Source of the DNA: Actinophytocola xanthii
Lineage (GTDB): Bacteria > Actinomycetota > Actinomycetes > Mycobacteriales > Pseudonocardiaceae
Assembly: GCF_001921205.1 (NCBI RefSeq)
Contig: NZ_MSIE01000013.1
Coordinates: 62,001 to 126,000 of the forward strand
Direction: 5' to 3'
Length of the DNA: 64,000 nt
The notes under the pieces were generated by a model. It had not been told where the DNA came from. It searched no databases and worked only from the letters and a program-made list of their open reading frames with translations. The position numbers were made by a program, and so were the translations under genes. The stretch's first letter is position 1. The number at the start of each line of letters is the position of its first letter. Below are positions 43,649 to 51,846 of this stretch, in pieces.

Positions 43649-43660
43649 CCCGTTCGTATT

Positions 43661-43677
43661 ATTGGCAGGGCGCCAAT
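43661..43677. promoter_or_regulatory. inverted repeat behind the purine operon
   Basis: ATTGGC-AGGGC-GCCAAT, 13 bp after the stop of the large subunit, at the left end of an A+T-rich gap (43649-43815). It could be an operator for the GGDEF gene or a weak terminator. Confidence 0.4.
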
Positions 43678-43828
43678 CGTCGGATGTCGCATACCGTGAC
43701 GACTTTTCTCTGGTTTCAGGCGGATACGAGACGGCCTAACCGAAAATAGTTCACTCTTTCGGGCTAGCGCTCAGCACCTAGGGTAGGTAACAAGTCGGGT
43801 GCCTAGCGCCCGTTTGGAGGCAGAACCC

Positions 43829-43996
43829 GTGACAAGTGCACTGGTAACGTCAACGCGCGACTCACGGCGAAGGACGACGAGAAACCCCGATGACTTGGCC
43901 TACGGATGGCTCCGGTGCGACGCGTTGAGCTGGTCACCCGGTGGGCGCGGGAACTGGACCAGGTCATCTACCTCGCGCGGTCCCGGGACGACATAG
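43829..43996 (+). other. GTG start with strong ribosome site in the wrong frame for the GGDEF gene
   Basis: GGAGG (43816-43820) stands 8 nt ahead of GTG 43829. It opens a 55-codon frame (TSALVTSTRDSRRRTTRNPDDLAYGW ...) that overlaps the GGDEF gene in another frame. It may be the true N-terminus of that protein joined by a frameshift near 43890-43930, or a leader peptide. Confidence 0.4.
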
Positions 43997-46005
43997 AACA
44001 CGCGCTGACCAGCGCGCTCGACGATGTCGTTCGTACGCTGACGGCCGACCCGTTCCGCCCGGAACGAGCCGCGGTCGTGGCGGAGCGGTTGGTGGAGCTG
44101 GGCCTGACCAGCTCCGAGAGTCTCGAGAGGTCGATCGAGGTACTGGGTAAGGGCATGCCACATCTGCCTGAGTTGGACGGCATCGACGCCGCCGCCGAGA
44201 AGCTCGTCCGCGTGCTGAGCACGATGGCGAGGGGTTTCAGCGACGGCATGCGCCAGCGGCTGTTCGACGAGCAGGAGGGGCTGACCCGCGCGCTCATCCA
44301 GGCGAGGGAGAACGCCGAGCGCGCGCTCTCGGACAGCGAGGCCCGGTTCGAGGAGATCTTCTCGACCTCGTCGGTCGGCATGGCGATCAGCGACCTGGAC
44401 GGCACGCTGCTGCGCACCAACCGCGCCCTCGCCGCGATCCTCGGCCACCGCGGTCCGCTCTCGGCGGCGCGGCTGGAGGACCTGTTCCACGCCGAGGACG
44501 CGGAGTACCTGCGGCTGCGGTACCAGGTGCTGCTGGAGGACGACTCGCTGCCGTTCCGTGAGCGTCGGCGGCTGCTGCGTGAGGACGGCGAGGAGGCCCT
44601 GGTCTTCCTCTCGGCGTCGGTGCTGCGCGACCCCGACGGCACCCCGCGCTACTTCGTCACCTCCGCGGAGGACGTCTCGGACAAGCACTTACTCGAGGGG
44701 CAGCTGCAGTTCCAGGCGACCCACGACGTGCTGACCGGGCTGGCGAACCGGTCCCGCTTCACCGGACGGCTGGAAGAGGCGTTACGCGGCAGCTGTTCCC
44801 ACGACGACGTGACGGTGTTCCACCTGGACCTGGACGGGTTCCGCACGGTCAACAACGGCCTCGGCCGGGATGCCGGCGACCGCCTGCTGCAGACCGTCGC
44901 CAGCCGGCTGCGCGAGGTCTTCGGCGAGGAGAGCGCGACGGTCGCCCGCTTCGACGGCGACGAGTTCGCGGTCCTGGTCGAGAACACCCCCGCCACCCCC
45001 AGCATCGCGAGTCTGGCCGCCCGGATCAACGACGAGCTCGCCGAGCCGGTCTACATCGGCGAGCACGGCGTCGCGGCCACCGCGACCATCGCCGTCATGC
45101 ACCGGCCCCCGCACGACGCGCTGCCCGCCGAGATCCTCCGGGCCACCGACCTCACCCTGCAGCGGCTCAAGACCACCGGCCGCCGCCAGTGGGGCGTGGT
45201 CGACGCCGAGGCCAACGAGCGTGACCGGGAGCTGTTCTCGCTGGCCAGCTCGATGCCCGGCGCCTGGGAGAACGGCGAGATCGCCCTGGAGTACCAGCCG
45301 CTGGTCTCCGCGGCGGACCGCCGGCCGGTCGCGCTGCAGGCGCTGCTGCGCTGGAACCACCCCGACTACGGCCGGCTCGACCACACCCGCTGCCTGGAAG
45401 CGCTCGCCGAGACCGGCCTCGCCATGCCGATCGGCCGCTGGATGCTCGACCAGGCCTGTACGCAGCTCAGCGGCTGGGCCGCACGCTCCGACGAGCCACT
45501 GCCGAAGCTGTACGTGGAGCTCAGCACCGAGCTCGCCGGCGACCCGGACCTGATCGCCACCGTGCACGGCGTGCTCACCGCCGCCCACCTCGAGCCCGAG
45601 CGGCTGCGCCTGGGCATGCCGGTCCAGGCGCTGTGCCGGGTCGACGGCCTGGCCGAGGACAACCTCGACGTGCTCACCGACCTCGGCATGGAGGTCGTGC
45701 TCTACGAGTTCGGCAACAGCCGCGGCGACCTGGCCTGCCTGGAGGACCTGCCCGTCCACGCGGTGAAGATGGCCGGCAAGGTCGTCAGCCGAGTGGCCCG
45801 CCAGGGCGACAACGCCCTGTTCACCAGGTCCATCCGCCAACTCGTCCCACTGATCCGCGACTCCGGCACCCCGGTCATCGTCGGCAACGTCGACAGTCAG
45901 GCCCAGTACGACTGGTGGCGCGCCATCGGCGTCGACGCCCTCCAGGGCGACTTCACCGGCACCACCGCCTCCTCCCACGACACCGAGCACCTCTTCGTCG
46001 CCTGA
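43906..46005 (+). CDS. PAS-GGDEF-EAL protein with degenerate c-di-GMP sites
   Basis: A protein of at least 699 residues. A helical N-terminal region (to about 140) precedes a PAS domain (about 145-265, ARFEEIFSTSSVGMAISDLDG). A GGDEF domain (about 275-430) follows, then an EAL domain (about 445-695). The GGDEF motif reads DGDEF (350-354). The EAL motif is QAL (478-480), and the other metal ligands are also changed: YEFGNS for DDFGTG, VELS for VNLS, and no late EGVE. Phosphodiesterase activity is therefore very unlikely. ATG 43906 has no ribosome site. It may be a c-di-GMP receptor or a weak cyclase. Confidence 0.82.
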   Translation: MAPVRRVELVTRWARELDQVIYLARSRDDIEHALTSALDDVVRTLTADPFRPERAAVVAERLVELGLTSSESLERSIEVLGKGMPHLPELDGIDAAAEKLVRVLSTMARGFSDGMRQRLFDEQEGLTRALIQARENAERALSDSEARFEEIFSTSSVGMAISDLDGTLLRTNRALAAILGHRGPLSAARLEDLFHAEDAEYLRLRYQVLLEDDSLPFRERRRLLREDGEEALVFLSASVLRDPDGTPRYFVTSAEDVSDKHLLEGQLQFQATHDVLTGLANRSRFTGRLEEALRGSCSHDDVTVFHLDLDGFRTVNNGLGRDAGDRLLQTVASRLREVFGEESATVARFDGDEFAVLVENTPATPSIASLAARINDELAEPVYIGEHGVAATATIAVMHRPPHDALPAEILRATDLTLQRLKTTGRRQWGVVDAEANERDRELFSLASSMPGAWENGEIALEYQPLVSAADRRPVALQALLRWNHPDYGRLDHTRCLEALAETGLAMPIGRWMLDQACTQLSGWAARSDEPLPKLYVELSTELAGDPDLIATVHGVLTAAHLEPERLRLGMPVQALCRVDGLAEDNLDVLTDLGMEVVLYEFGNSRGDLACLEDLPVHAVKMAGKVVSRVARQGDNALFTRSIRQLVPLIRDSGTPVIVGNVDSQAQYDWWRAIGVDALQGDFTGTTASSHDTEHLFVA

Positions 46006-46063
46006 GGCGGAGCATCCCGAGTAGCCTGACCACGTACCTCTTCACCGGGGACATGAGGTGGGC

Positions 46064-47281
46064 ATGGCTACTCCGGGTCCCGAGCTTCCTGTCGGACGCC
46101 GCATCGAGTGGTACCGCAGGCAGGCCGGCATGTCCCGCACGGTCGTCGCCGACCGGGTCGGTCGCTCGGCCAGTTGGCTCAAGGGGGTCGAGACGGGCCG
46201 TCTCCTGGTTCCGCGCCTCGACATGCTGCTACGGCTCGCGCAGGCGCTCGAGCTGGCCGACCTCGCCGCGCTGACCGGCAACGGCGAGGCTGTGCCGGTG
46301 CGTGTCTTCGCCGGTGAGCGGCACGCCGCGCTCGGGGCTGTGCGGGCCGCGCTCATGGACTACCAGCTGACGCCGACCGGGCAGACACCTCGTGCCGACC
46401 ACGTGGCGCGCCGGCTGGAGCAGGCGTGGCGAGTGCGGCACGCCAGCCCCGACCACCGGACCCAGTTGGGCGCGCTGCTGCCCGACCTCGTTCGTGACGC
46501 CCAGCACGCCGCCCGTGCCGCTGAGGACCGCCGCAACGCCCGCCGCGTGTTGTCCGGCGTGTACCAGCTCGCCGACTTCTACGTCGCCTATCAGCCCGCA
46601 CCGGAACTGGTGTGGCTGGTCGCCGACCGCGCGTTGACCGAGGGCCGGGAGGCGGACGATCCGTACGCGGTCGCCGGTGGAACCTGGGCCATGGTCGGCG
46701 CGCTCCGCGACGCCGGCCGCTGGGAGGAAGCGATCAGGCTCGCCACCGACGCCACGCAGCAGCTTCGGCCACACCTCGCCGATGCTCCGGACGACTGGCG
46801 GGGCATGCTCGGCGCACTCGAAGCGGAGATCGCTCTCGTCCACGCGCGCCGTGGACGGCATGGCGAGGCGTGGGCACACCTCGAACGAGCCGAGGCGGTC
46901 GCACGTCGGCTCGGGCTTGGGTACCGGCACGTGCAAACCTCGTTCTCGGTGCCGGTGATCGCGGCGCACGCGACCACGCTGGGGGTTGAGCTGCGGCGAG
47001 CGGGCGAGGCGCTGCGGGCCGCGGGATCGGTCGACGCCGACGCGATCGCGTCGGTGCCGCGACAGTCGCGACACCTGATCGAGGTGGCCCGAGCGCACCA
47101 CCAGCGCGACGAGCGCGACGCGGTGTGGGCGCTGCTCGACAGGGCGGAACGGACCGCGAGCGAAACGATCCGGTACAACGGCTTCGCCCGTGCGATGCTG
47201 CTCGAGCTGCGGGACCGGCCGCCGACCGGGTTGCGTGACGATGTCCGTGACCTGTGCGAACGGGTCGGGATCGCCGCTTAG
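46064..47281 (+). CDS. XRE-family regulator with TPR-like C-terminal domain
   Basis: A 405-residue regulator. The HTH (about residues 12-65, RIEWYRRQAGMSRTVVADRVGRSASWLKGVETGR) is followed by an all-helical region of TPR type used by actinomycete regulators of this class. ATG 46064 has GAGGTGG ahead; GTG 46058 is the other choice. Two small Cys-containing genes follow. It resembles the frameshifted regulator at 30352 in architecture, not in close sequence. Confidence 0.78.
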   Translation: MATPGPELPVGRRIEWYRRQAGMSRTVVADRVGRSASWLKGVETGRLLVPRLDMLLRLAQALELADLAALTGNGEAVPVRVFAGERHAALGAVRAALMDYQLTPTGQTPRADHVARRLEQAWRVRHASPDHRTQLGALLPDLVRDAQHAARAAEDRRNARRVLSGVYQLADFYVAYQPAPELVWLVADRALTEGREADDPYAVAGGTWAMVGALRDAGRWEEAIRLATDATQQLRPHLADAPDDWRGMLGALEAEIALVHARRGRHGEAWAHLERAEAVARRLGLGYRHVQTSFSVPVIAAHATTLGVELRRAGEALRAAGSVDADAIASVPRQSRHLIEVARAHHQRDERDAVWALLDRAERTASETIRYNGFARAMLLELRDRPPTGLRDDVRDLCERVGIAA

Positions 47282-47378
47282 CCAGTAGGTGCCCCACTCG
47301 AGTGAGGGCACAGTCTGTGCCCCGTGCTGGTCCGCCGCTCTCCTAACGTCCTCGCAGGACGGAGGGAGGAGCTTCCCC

Positions 47379-47567
47379 ATGCTGAAAGAGCTGCTCGTCA
47401 TCGGAGCACTCGGCGCGCTTGGTGGCCTGCTTGTCGGGCCGCCGCTGGGCTACTGGTCGGTGCGGTGGGAGGACGCGTTGGACCGGCACCGCCGGCACTG
47501 CCTGACCTGTCAGCAGCGGGCGCGGCGACGGGAAGCCCGAGCCGCGCGGAAGGCCCGCCGTGCGTGA
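47379..47567 (+). CDS. small membrane protein with CxxC, 62 residues
   Basis: ATG 47379 follows GGAGGGAGG by 9 nt, an unusually strong ribosome site. One membrane span (LLVIGALGALGGLLVGPPLGYW) precedes HCLTCQQ and a basic tail. Unrecognised. The next small gene overlaps its 3' end. Confidence 0.6.
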   Translation: MLKELLVIGALGALGGLLVGPPLGYWSVRWEDALDRHRRHCLTCQQRARRREARAARKARRA

Positions 47568-47739
47568 GCGCGTGGTGGAGCTGCTCGCCGAGGCGCGGTT
47601 GAAGCCGTGGCAGCAGCGCCGGGAGGGCGAGTCGCTCCGCGAGTGGGAGCAGCGGCTGCACCACACCTGCTACCGGTGCGGGCATGTCGAGGCGGACGCG
47701 ACCACGCTCGACGTCCACGAGAACACCCGCCACGCCTGA
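47560..47739 (+). CDS. small zinc-ribbon-like protein, 59 residues
   Basis: GTG 47560 lies within the end of the previous gene, so the two are probably translated together. The sequence is charged, with one CYRCGH motif (about residues 38-43). Only one CxxC is present, so a metal site would need a dimer or the partner protein. Function unknown. The stretch 47740-47908 behind it holds nothing recognised. Confidence 0.5.
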   Translation: MRERVVELLAEARLKPWQQRREGESLREWEQRLHHTCYRCGHVEADATTLDVHENTRHA

Positions 47740-47908
47740 CGCCGGCGCTGACCGTGCGGCTCGGCACGCCGGTGGCACGGACGTCGGGCTCGGGTTCGCC
47801 ATCCGCGCGGGTGGGCGGACCGCCGGCGCGGGCACGGTCGCCGCGCTGCTCGACTGGGCGAGGGGCGGCCTCCCCTCCCGGGGGCTGCGTCTCCGGCATG
47901 CTGGGCCG

Positions 47909-48289
47909 ATGGAGTTCCTGCGGAGTCGGATCATCGTGCGTCCCCGGGACCGGGACCGGTCGCTTGCCTTCTACCGGGACACCCTCGGTCTCGCGGTCTA
48001 CCGGGAGTTCCCCGGCGGGACCGTGTTCTTCCTCGGCAACGGCCTGCTGGAGGTGTCCGGACAGGGCGAGGCGGGACCGGGAGCCGACGTGGTGCTCTGG
48101 TTGCAGGTCCGGGACCTGGCCGCCACTGTTCGGGAGCTCGCCGAGCGCGGGGTGCCGCTGGTGCGGGAGCCACGCGAGGAGCCCTGGGGGCTGCTCGAGG
48201 GGTGGATCGCCGACCCGGACGGCCTGCGGATCGTGCTCGTCGAGATTCCTGAGAATCATCCACTGAGACTCGACCAGCGCTCCAGATAA
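47909..48289 (+). CDS. VOC-family (glyoxalase/bleomycin-resistance type) protein
   Basis: A 126-residue vicinal-oxygen-chelate fold protein with paired beta-alpha-beta units: RIIVRPRDRDRSLAFYRDTLGL at the start and WIADPDGLRIVLVEIP at the end. ATG 47909 was chosen because the VOC fold begins there. The members of this family are dioxygenases, isomerases or drug-binding proteins; no subfamily can be named. Confidence 0.8.
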   Translation: MEFLRSRIIVRPRDRDRSLAFYRDTLGLAVYREFPGGTVFFLGNGLLEVSGQGEAGPGADVVLWLQVRDLAATVRELAERGVPLVREPREEPWGLLEGWIADPDGLRIVLVEIPENHPLRLDQRSR

Positions 48290-48371
48290 AGTTCAACGGA
48301 GCGTGTACGAGACACTACTCGGACGCTACTCGGCTGCTACCGAACTGCTACCGAATTGGCAGTGAAACGAA

Positions 48372-48411
48372 AATGGGCGGCCATCCGGTTGAACCGGAAT
48401 GGCCGCCCATT
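48372..48411. terminator. bidirectional terminator
   Basis: A 13-bp stem, AATGGGCGGCCAT with its exact reverse complement at 48399-48411, enclosing a second short dyad CCGGTT/AACCGG. It lies between the convergent VOC gene and the 91-residue gene, with A-rich sequence on its left that would give a U-run in the leftward transcript. Confidence 0.8.
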
Positions 48412-48428
48412 CGGGACGGCGGGGAAGA

Positions 48429-48704
48429 TCAGGCAGCGGCGGCGACCGGCGCGATCGCGGCCTCTCCGGCGGCGGTGAGGCGGGCCGGGACGCGCTGGCC
48501 GATGGCACCGCGGGTCACCGGCTCGACCAGCCCGGCGTGCGCCAGCGTATGCGCGGTGTACTGGTCACAGCAGGGAACATCGTCGATGAACAGGTCCGGC
48601 TCGCTGCTGCAGCTGATCATCGCCCGACCGGCTACGACCGCGCGCAGCATGGAGAGGGCTCGGTGGTTCAGACCTTCAGACAGTGGCGCGATGCGGACGG
48701 ACAT
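48429..48704 (-). CDS. hypothetical protein, 91 residues
   Basis: A small protein without a named domain. Its helix pattern and late strand (LSMLRAVVAGRAMIS ... HTLAHAGLVEPVTRGAIGQRVPARLTAAGEAAI) suggest a winged-helix-like fold. A DVPCCDQYTAH segment has two adjacent Cys. ATG 48704. Upstream, 48705-48843 is A+T-rich with no clear promoter motif. Confidence 0.55.
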   Translation of the reverse strand: MSVRIAPLSEGLNHRALSMLRAVVAGRAMISCSSEPDLFIDDVPCCDQYTAHTLAHAGLVEPVTRGAIGQRVPARLTAAGEAAIAPVAAAA

Positions 48705-48843
48705 GATGTTCCTCGATACTGTGCGGTGCGGTTCGGGTTCGCTCTGACAATCGTCTGACGCTTACCGATGCTGACCGGTTTCATCGAACTTTTCCCGTTG
48801 ATTGTTACTAACAAGAGCGCCGAATGTCCACCCAGATACTCGC

Positions 48844-49269
48844 TCAGCGGTCGAGTTTCGCACGCAGCCATACGGGCCACCCCCGCGGGCGCCGGGCGAT
48901 CGAGCCGAGCAGCCGCAACCCGTCGAAGTGCGCCGTCCGCTCCGCGACCAGCCCGTCCCGCAGCACGATCTTGTCGACCGTGACCCACTCGATCGGCCGC
49001 CGACCGAAGGTCCCGGCCAACCTCAGCTCGACGAAGACCGTCTGCTCGTCCGCAGCCGCCCAGGAGACCACCTCGCCCCGCAGGTCGGGGATCGTCTGGA
49101 GCAACTCGTCGAAGAGGTTGGCCAGCCGGTCGTGACCGTGGGCCGGCGCGGCCAGCGGCTGGGTCAGCGTGGCGTCGGGCCGGGTGAGGGCCATCAGCCC
49201 CTCGACGGTGGGCGCCGACCACGCGTCGGCGAAGCGGCGGACGAACTCCGCCGGATCGGTCTGCACCAT
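48844..49269 (-). CDS. SnoaL-like / NTF2-fold protein
   Basis: A 141-residue protein of the NTF2 fold (AEFVRRFADAWSAPTVEGLMALTRPDATLTQPL; later DGLVAERTAHFDGLRLL). Members include polyketide cyclases and steroid isomerases as well as many orphans. ATG 49269 was preferred to the longer frame (49293), whose first residues do not fit. No partner genes are evident. Confidence 0.72.
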   Translation of the reverse strand: MVQTDPAEFVRRFADAWSAPTVEGLMALTRPDATLTQPLAAPAHGHDRLANLFDELLQTIPDLRGEVVSWAAADEQTVFVELRLAGTFGRRPIEWVTVDKIVLRDGLVAERTAHFDGLRLLGSIARRPRGWPVWLRAKLDR

Positions 49270-49356
49270 GGCGCAACACGCTAGCCGAGCCACTCACCAA
49301 AGCCGGAGAGCACCGCGGCTCGGGACCACCAAGACCCCGTCGAGCGCGAAACCAGC

Positions 49357-49998
49357 TCAGGCAGCTGCCGGAGAACGGTCCGCGGCGAGCCGGACGGCGA
49401 GCACGCCGAGCACCCCGCCCATCAGGTACCGCTGCACCCGCAGCCACAGCGGTCGCCTGGCCAGGAACCGGGCGAGCGACCCCGCCCCGAGCACGATCAA
49501 CGCGTTGACCACCAACGCCACCGCGATCTGAATCCCGCCCAGCACCAGGCTCTGCGCCGCCACCGACCCCCGCCCGTGGTCGATGAACTGGGGCAGCAGC
49601 GCCACGTAGAGCACGGCGATCTTCGGGTTCAGCAGGTTGGTCACCAGCCCCATCACGAACAACCGCCGCGGCCGCTCGACCGGCAGCTCGGCCGCCGCGA
49701 ACGCCGACCGGCCGCCGGGCCGCACCGCCTGCCACGCCAGCCACAACAGATACAGCGCCCCGCCGATCTTCAGCGCCGTGTAGGCGGCCGGCACGGCGAG
49801 CAGGACCGCCGTCACCCCGGCCGTCGCCGCCGCGAGGTAGACCAGGAACCCCACCGCCACGCCGAGCAGCGAGATCAGGCCCGCCCGGCGACCCTGGGTG
49901 ACCGACCGGGAGACCAGGTACATCATGTTCGGCCCCGGGGTCAGCACCAACCCCAGCGCCACCAGGGCGATTCCCGTCGCCGCAGCCGTGCTCACCAT
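49357..49998 (-). CDS. LysE/RhtB-family amino acid exporter
   Basis: A 213-residue inner-membrane exporter with six hydrophobic segments. The N-terminal family signature LTPGPNMMYLVSRSVTQGRRAG and the mid-protein NLLNPKIAVLYVALLPQF are present. A MITE copy begins 11 bp upstream of its ATG, so its promoter must lie in or beyond that element. Confidence 0.9.
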   Translation of the reverse strand: MVSTAAATGIALVALGLVLTPGPNMMYLVSRSVTQGRRAGLISLLGVAVGFLVYLAAATAGVTAVLLAVPAAYTALKIGGALYLLWLAWQAVRPGGRSAFAAAELPVERPRRLFVMGLVTNLLNPKIAVLYVALLPQFIDHGRGSVAAQSLVLGGIQIAVALVVNALIVLGAGSLARFLARRPLWLRVQRYLMGGVLGVLAVRLAADRSPAAA

Positions 49999-50009
49999 CG
50001 CCCCAGCCT

Positions 50010-50174
50010 AGGGCGCGTCCGCACAGTCCCGGTCGATGGGCTTCGTGATCCAGGTCGTCGCTGGCAAGGCGGAGGGCAGGCCTCGTACCGGGTTGTACTT
50101 GGCCTGTCCCGACAACGCGGTCAGCGGCGGGCTGGGCGCGAAGACCGCGATCGAGGGCTGTGCGGACGTGCCCT
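50010..50174. mobile_element. MITE-like element, copy A
   Basis: 165 bp with 17-bp terminal inverted repeats AGGGCGCGTCCGCACAG and (reverse complement of the right end) AGGGCACGTCCGCACAG, one mismatch. No coding sequence fits. The whole unit is about 95% identical to the reverse complement of 58472-58635. A CTAG stands at the left end. It lies between the LysE start and the GH13 3' end. Confidence 0.82.
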
Positions 50175-50208
50175 GGGGCGCTCGTCGATCACGTCCCACG
50201 ACGCGGGA

Positions 50209-51738
50209 TCAGTGGCGGTAGATCGCGTAACTGAACCGGTCCAGGACCAGCCGCCCGTTCTCCTGTCGCACGTCCCGGCCCAGGACCAGCTCTCCCGGCA
50301 CCGAAACGTCCACCGTCCTCGGCGCGAAGCTCGGGTTCACCGCCACCGTGAACTCCCCACCTCGCCGGTACACGAACGGATACCCCGGGTGCACGATCTC
50401 CACCGCGCCCCCCGCCCCCAACGACGGATGGGCCCGACGCAACGCGATCAGCTCACGGGTCAACGTCAGCAACGACCCCGGCTCCGCCCGCGCGTCGGCC
50501 ACGTTCGGCCGCTCGGCCGACGGGTGCGCGGGCAGGTACGTGACCTCCGGATCCCCGCCGTCCCACAGCATCGGGGTCCGCGACCCGGCCCGGTTGTACC
50601 CGGCACGCGGCGGTCCCAGCACGCTCCCCTCGACGTCGGGCAGCCCGGGCAGGTACGGCGTGCCCAACTCGTCGCCGTAGTAGATGGCCGGCAGGGTCTG
50701 CCAGGTCAGCAGGAACACCATCGCCGCCCGGGCCTGGTCGGCCGTGCGGCTGCCGGCGACCAGTCGGGGGAAGTCGTGGTTGGCGGTGGGCAGGATGATG
50801 TGCCCACTGTCGCCGATCACGCCGGTCGCGGTCGCCCACTCGGCGAGGAAGTCGGCGATCGAGCCGGCCCCGGACGGGTCGAAGTAGCACGGCCGGGTGC
50901 GCCAGGTGTCGTCGTAGACGGCGCCGTTGTGGAACAGCGAGCGGAACGCCTGGCTGGACCCGAAGTGCAGGAAGAAGTCGGCGTGGAACCCGGCCGGGAC
51001 CGACACCTGCGGCTGGGCCCACTCGCTGAGCAGCACCGCCTCGGGATGGGCGGTGTCGATCCAGCCGCGCAGCTCGCGCCACAGTTTCGCCGTCTCCACC
51101 TTGCCGGCGTCGTCCTTGACCAGCGACGAGGCCATGTCGACCCGGAAACCGGCGACGCCGGTCGCCAGCCAGTGGTCCATGATGTCGCGCAGCGCCTGCC
51201 GGTTGGCCCGGGGACCCTCGGCGTCGACCGGCTGCCGCCAGGGCTGCGACTCGTCCATCCGCCCGTAGCCGAAGTTCAGCGCGGGCTGCACGGGGAAGAA
51301 GTTCGGCAGGTAGAAGCCCTCCCGGCTGCCCGGCGAGGGCTGGAAACCCGGCTCCGGGCGGTCCGACCAGATGAAGCGGTGGTCGGTGGGGTCGTTCGCC
51401 GAGTGGACGAACCACGGGTGCTGGTTGGAGGTGTGGCCGGGGACGAGGTCGAGCAGCACCCGGATTCCGCGCCGGCCGGCGGAGTCGACCAGCTTGGCGA
51501 GGTCGTCGTTGCTGCCGTAGCGCGGGTCGATCCGGTAGTAGTCGGCGACGTCGTACCCGGCGTCGAGCATGGGCGAGACGAAGCAGGGGTTGAGCCAGAC
51601 CGTGTTCACCCCGAGCCAGGCCAGGTAGTCCAGTTTGGACTCGATGCCGTTGAGGTCGCCGATGCCGTCGCCGTCGCTGTCCGCGAAGCTCTGCGGGTAG
51701 ATCTGGTAGAGGACGGCGTCGGACAACCAGGCGGGCAT
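50209..51738 (-). CDS. GH13 alpha-glucosidase / alpha-amylase family enzyme
   Basis: A 509-residue retaining glycosidase of family 13, without a signal peptide and so cytoplasmic. Catalytic residues: nucleophile D201 (GFRVDMASS), acid/base E239 (LLSEWAQP), transition-state D322 (ANHDFPR). The opening LSDAVLYQIYPQSFADSDGDGIGDLNGI is that of oligo-1,6-glucosidase/trehalose synthase-like members. ATG 51738 follows GAGGAGC. It is divergent from the ABC exporter pair, 108 bp apart. Its substrate is an alpha-glucoside by family. Confidence 0.88.
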   Translation of the reverse strand: MPAWLSDAVLYQIYPQSFADSDGDGIGDLNGIESKLDYLAWLGVNTVWLNPCFVSPMLDAGYDVADYYRIDPRYGSNDDLAKLVDSAGRRGIRVLLDLVPGHTSNQHPWFVHSANDPTDHRFIWSDRPEPGFQPSPGSREGFYLPNFFPVQPALNFGYGRMDESQPWRQPVDAEGPRANRQALRDIMDHWLATGVAGFRVDMASSLVKDDAGKVETAKLWRELRGWIDTAHPEAVLLSEWAQPQVSVPAGFHADFFLHFGSSQAFRSLFHNGAVYDDTWRTRPCYFDPSGAGSIADFLAEWATATGVIGDSGHIILPTANHDFPRLVAGSRTADQARAAMVFLLTWQTLPAIYYGDELGTPYLPGLPDVEGSVLGPPRAGYNRAGSRTPMLWDGGDPEVTYLPAHPSAERPNVADARAEPGSLLTLTRELIALRRAHPSLGAGGAVEIVHPGYPFVYRRGGEFTVAVNPSFAPRTVDVSVPGELVLGRDVRQENGRLVLDRFSYAIYRH

Positions 51739-51846
51739 GCATGCTCCTCGTTCGTCGGCACCTGCCTTTCGGACGGTACTCGACGGCCCGCAGAATGTGC
51801 GGGGTCGAGCTGATCGGTCGGCCGGAACGGGCAGGAAGGGGACCTC

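Noticed and set aside
46064-48289. XRE regulator plus small genes as a defence or toxin-antitoxin island
   Set aside because: No toxin, nuclease or effector domain is visible in the small proteins, and the neighbours are ordinary metabolic genes.
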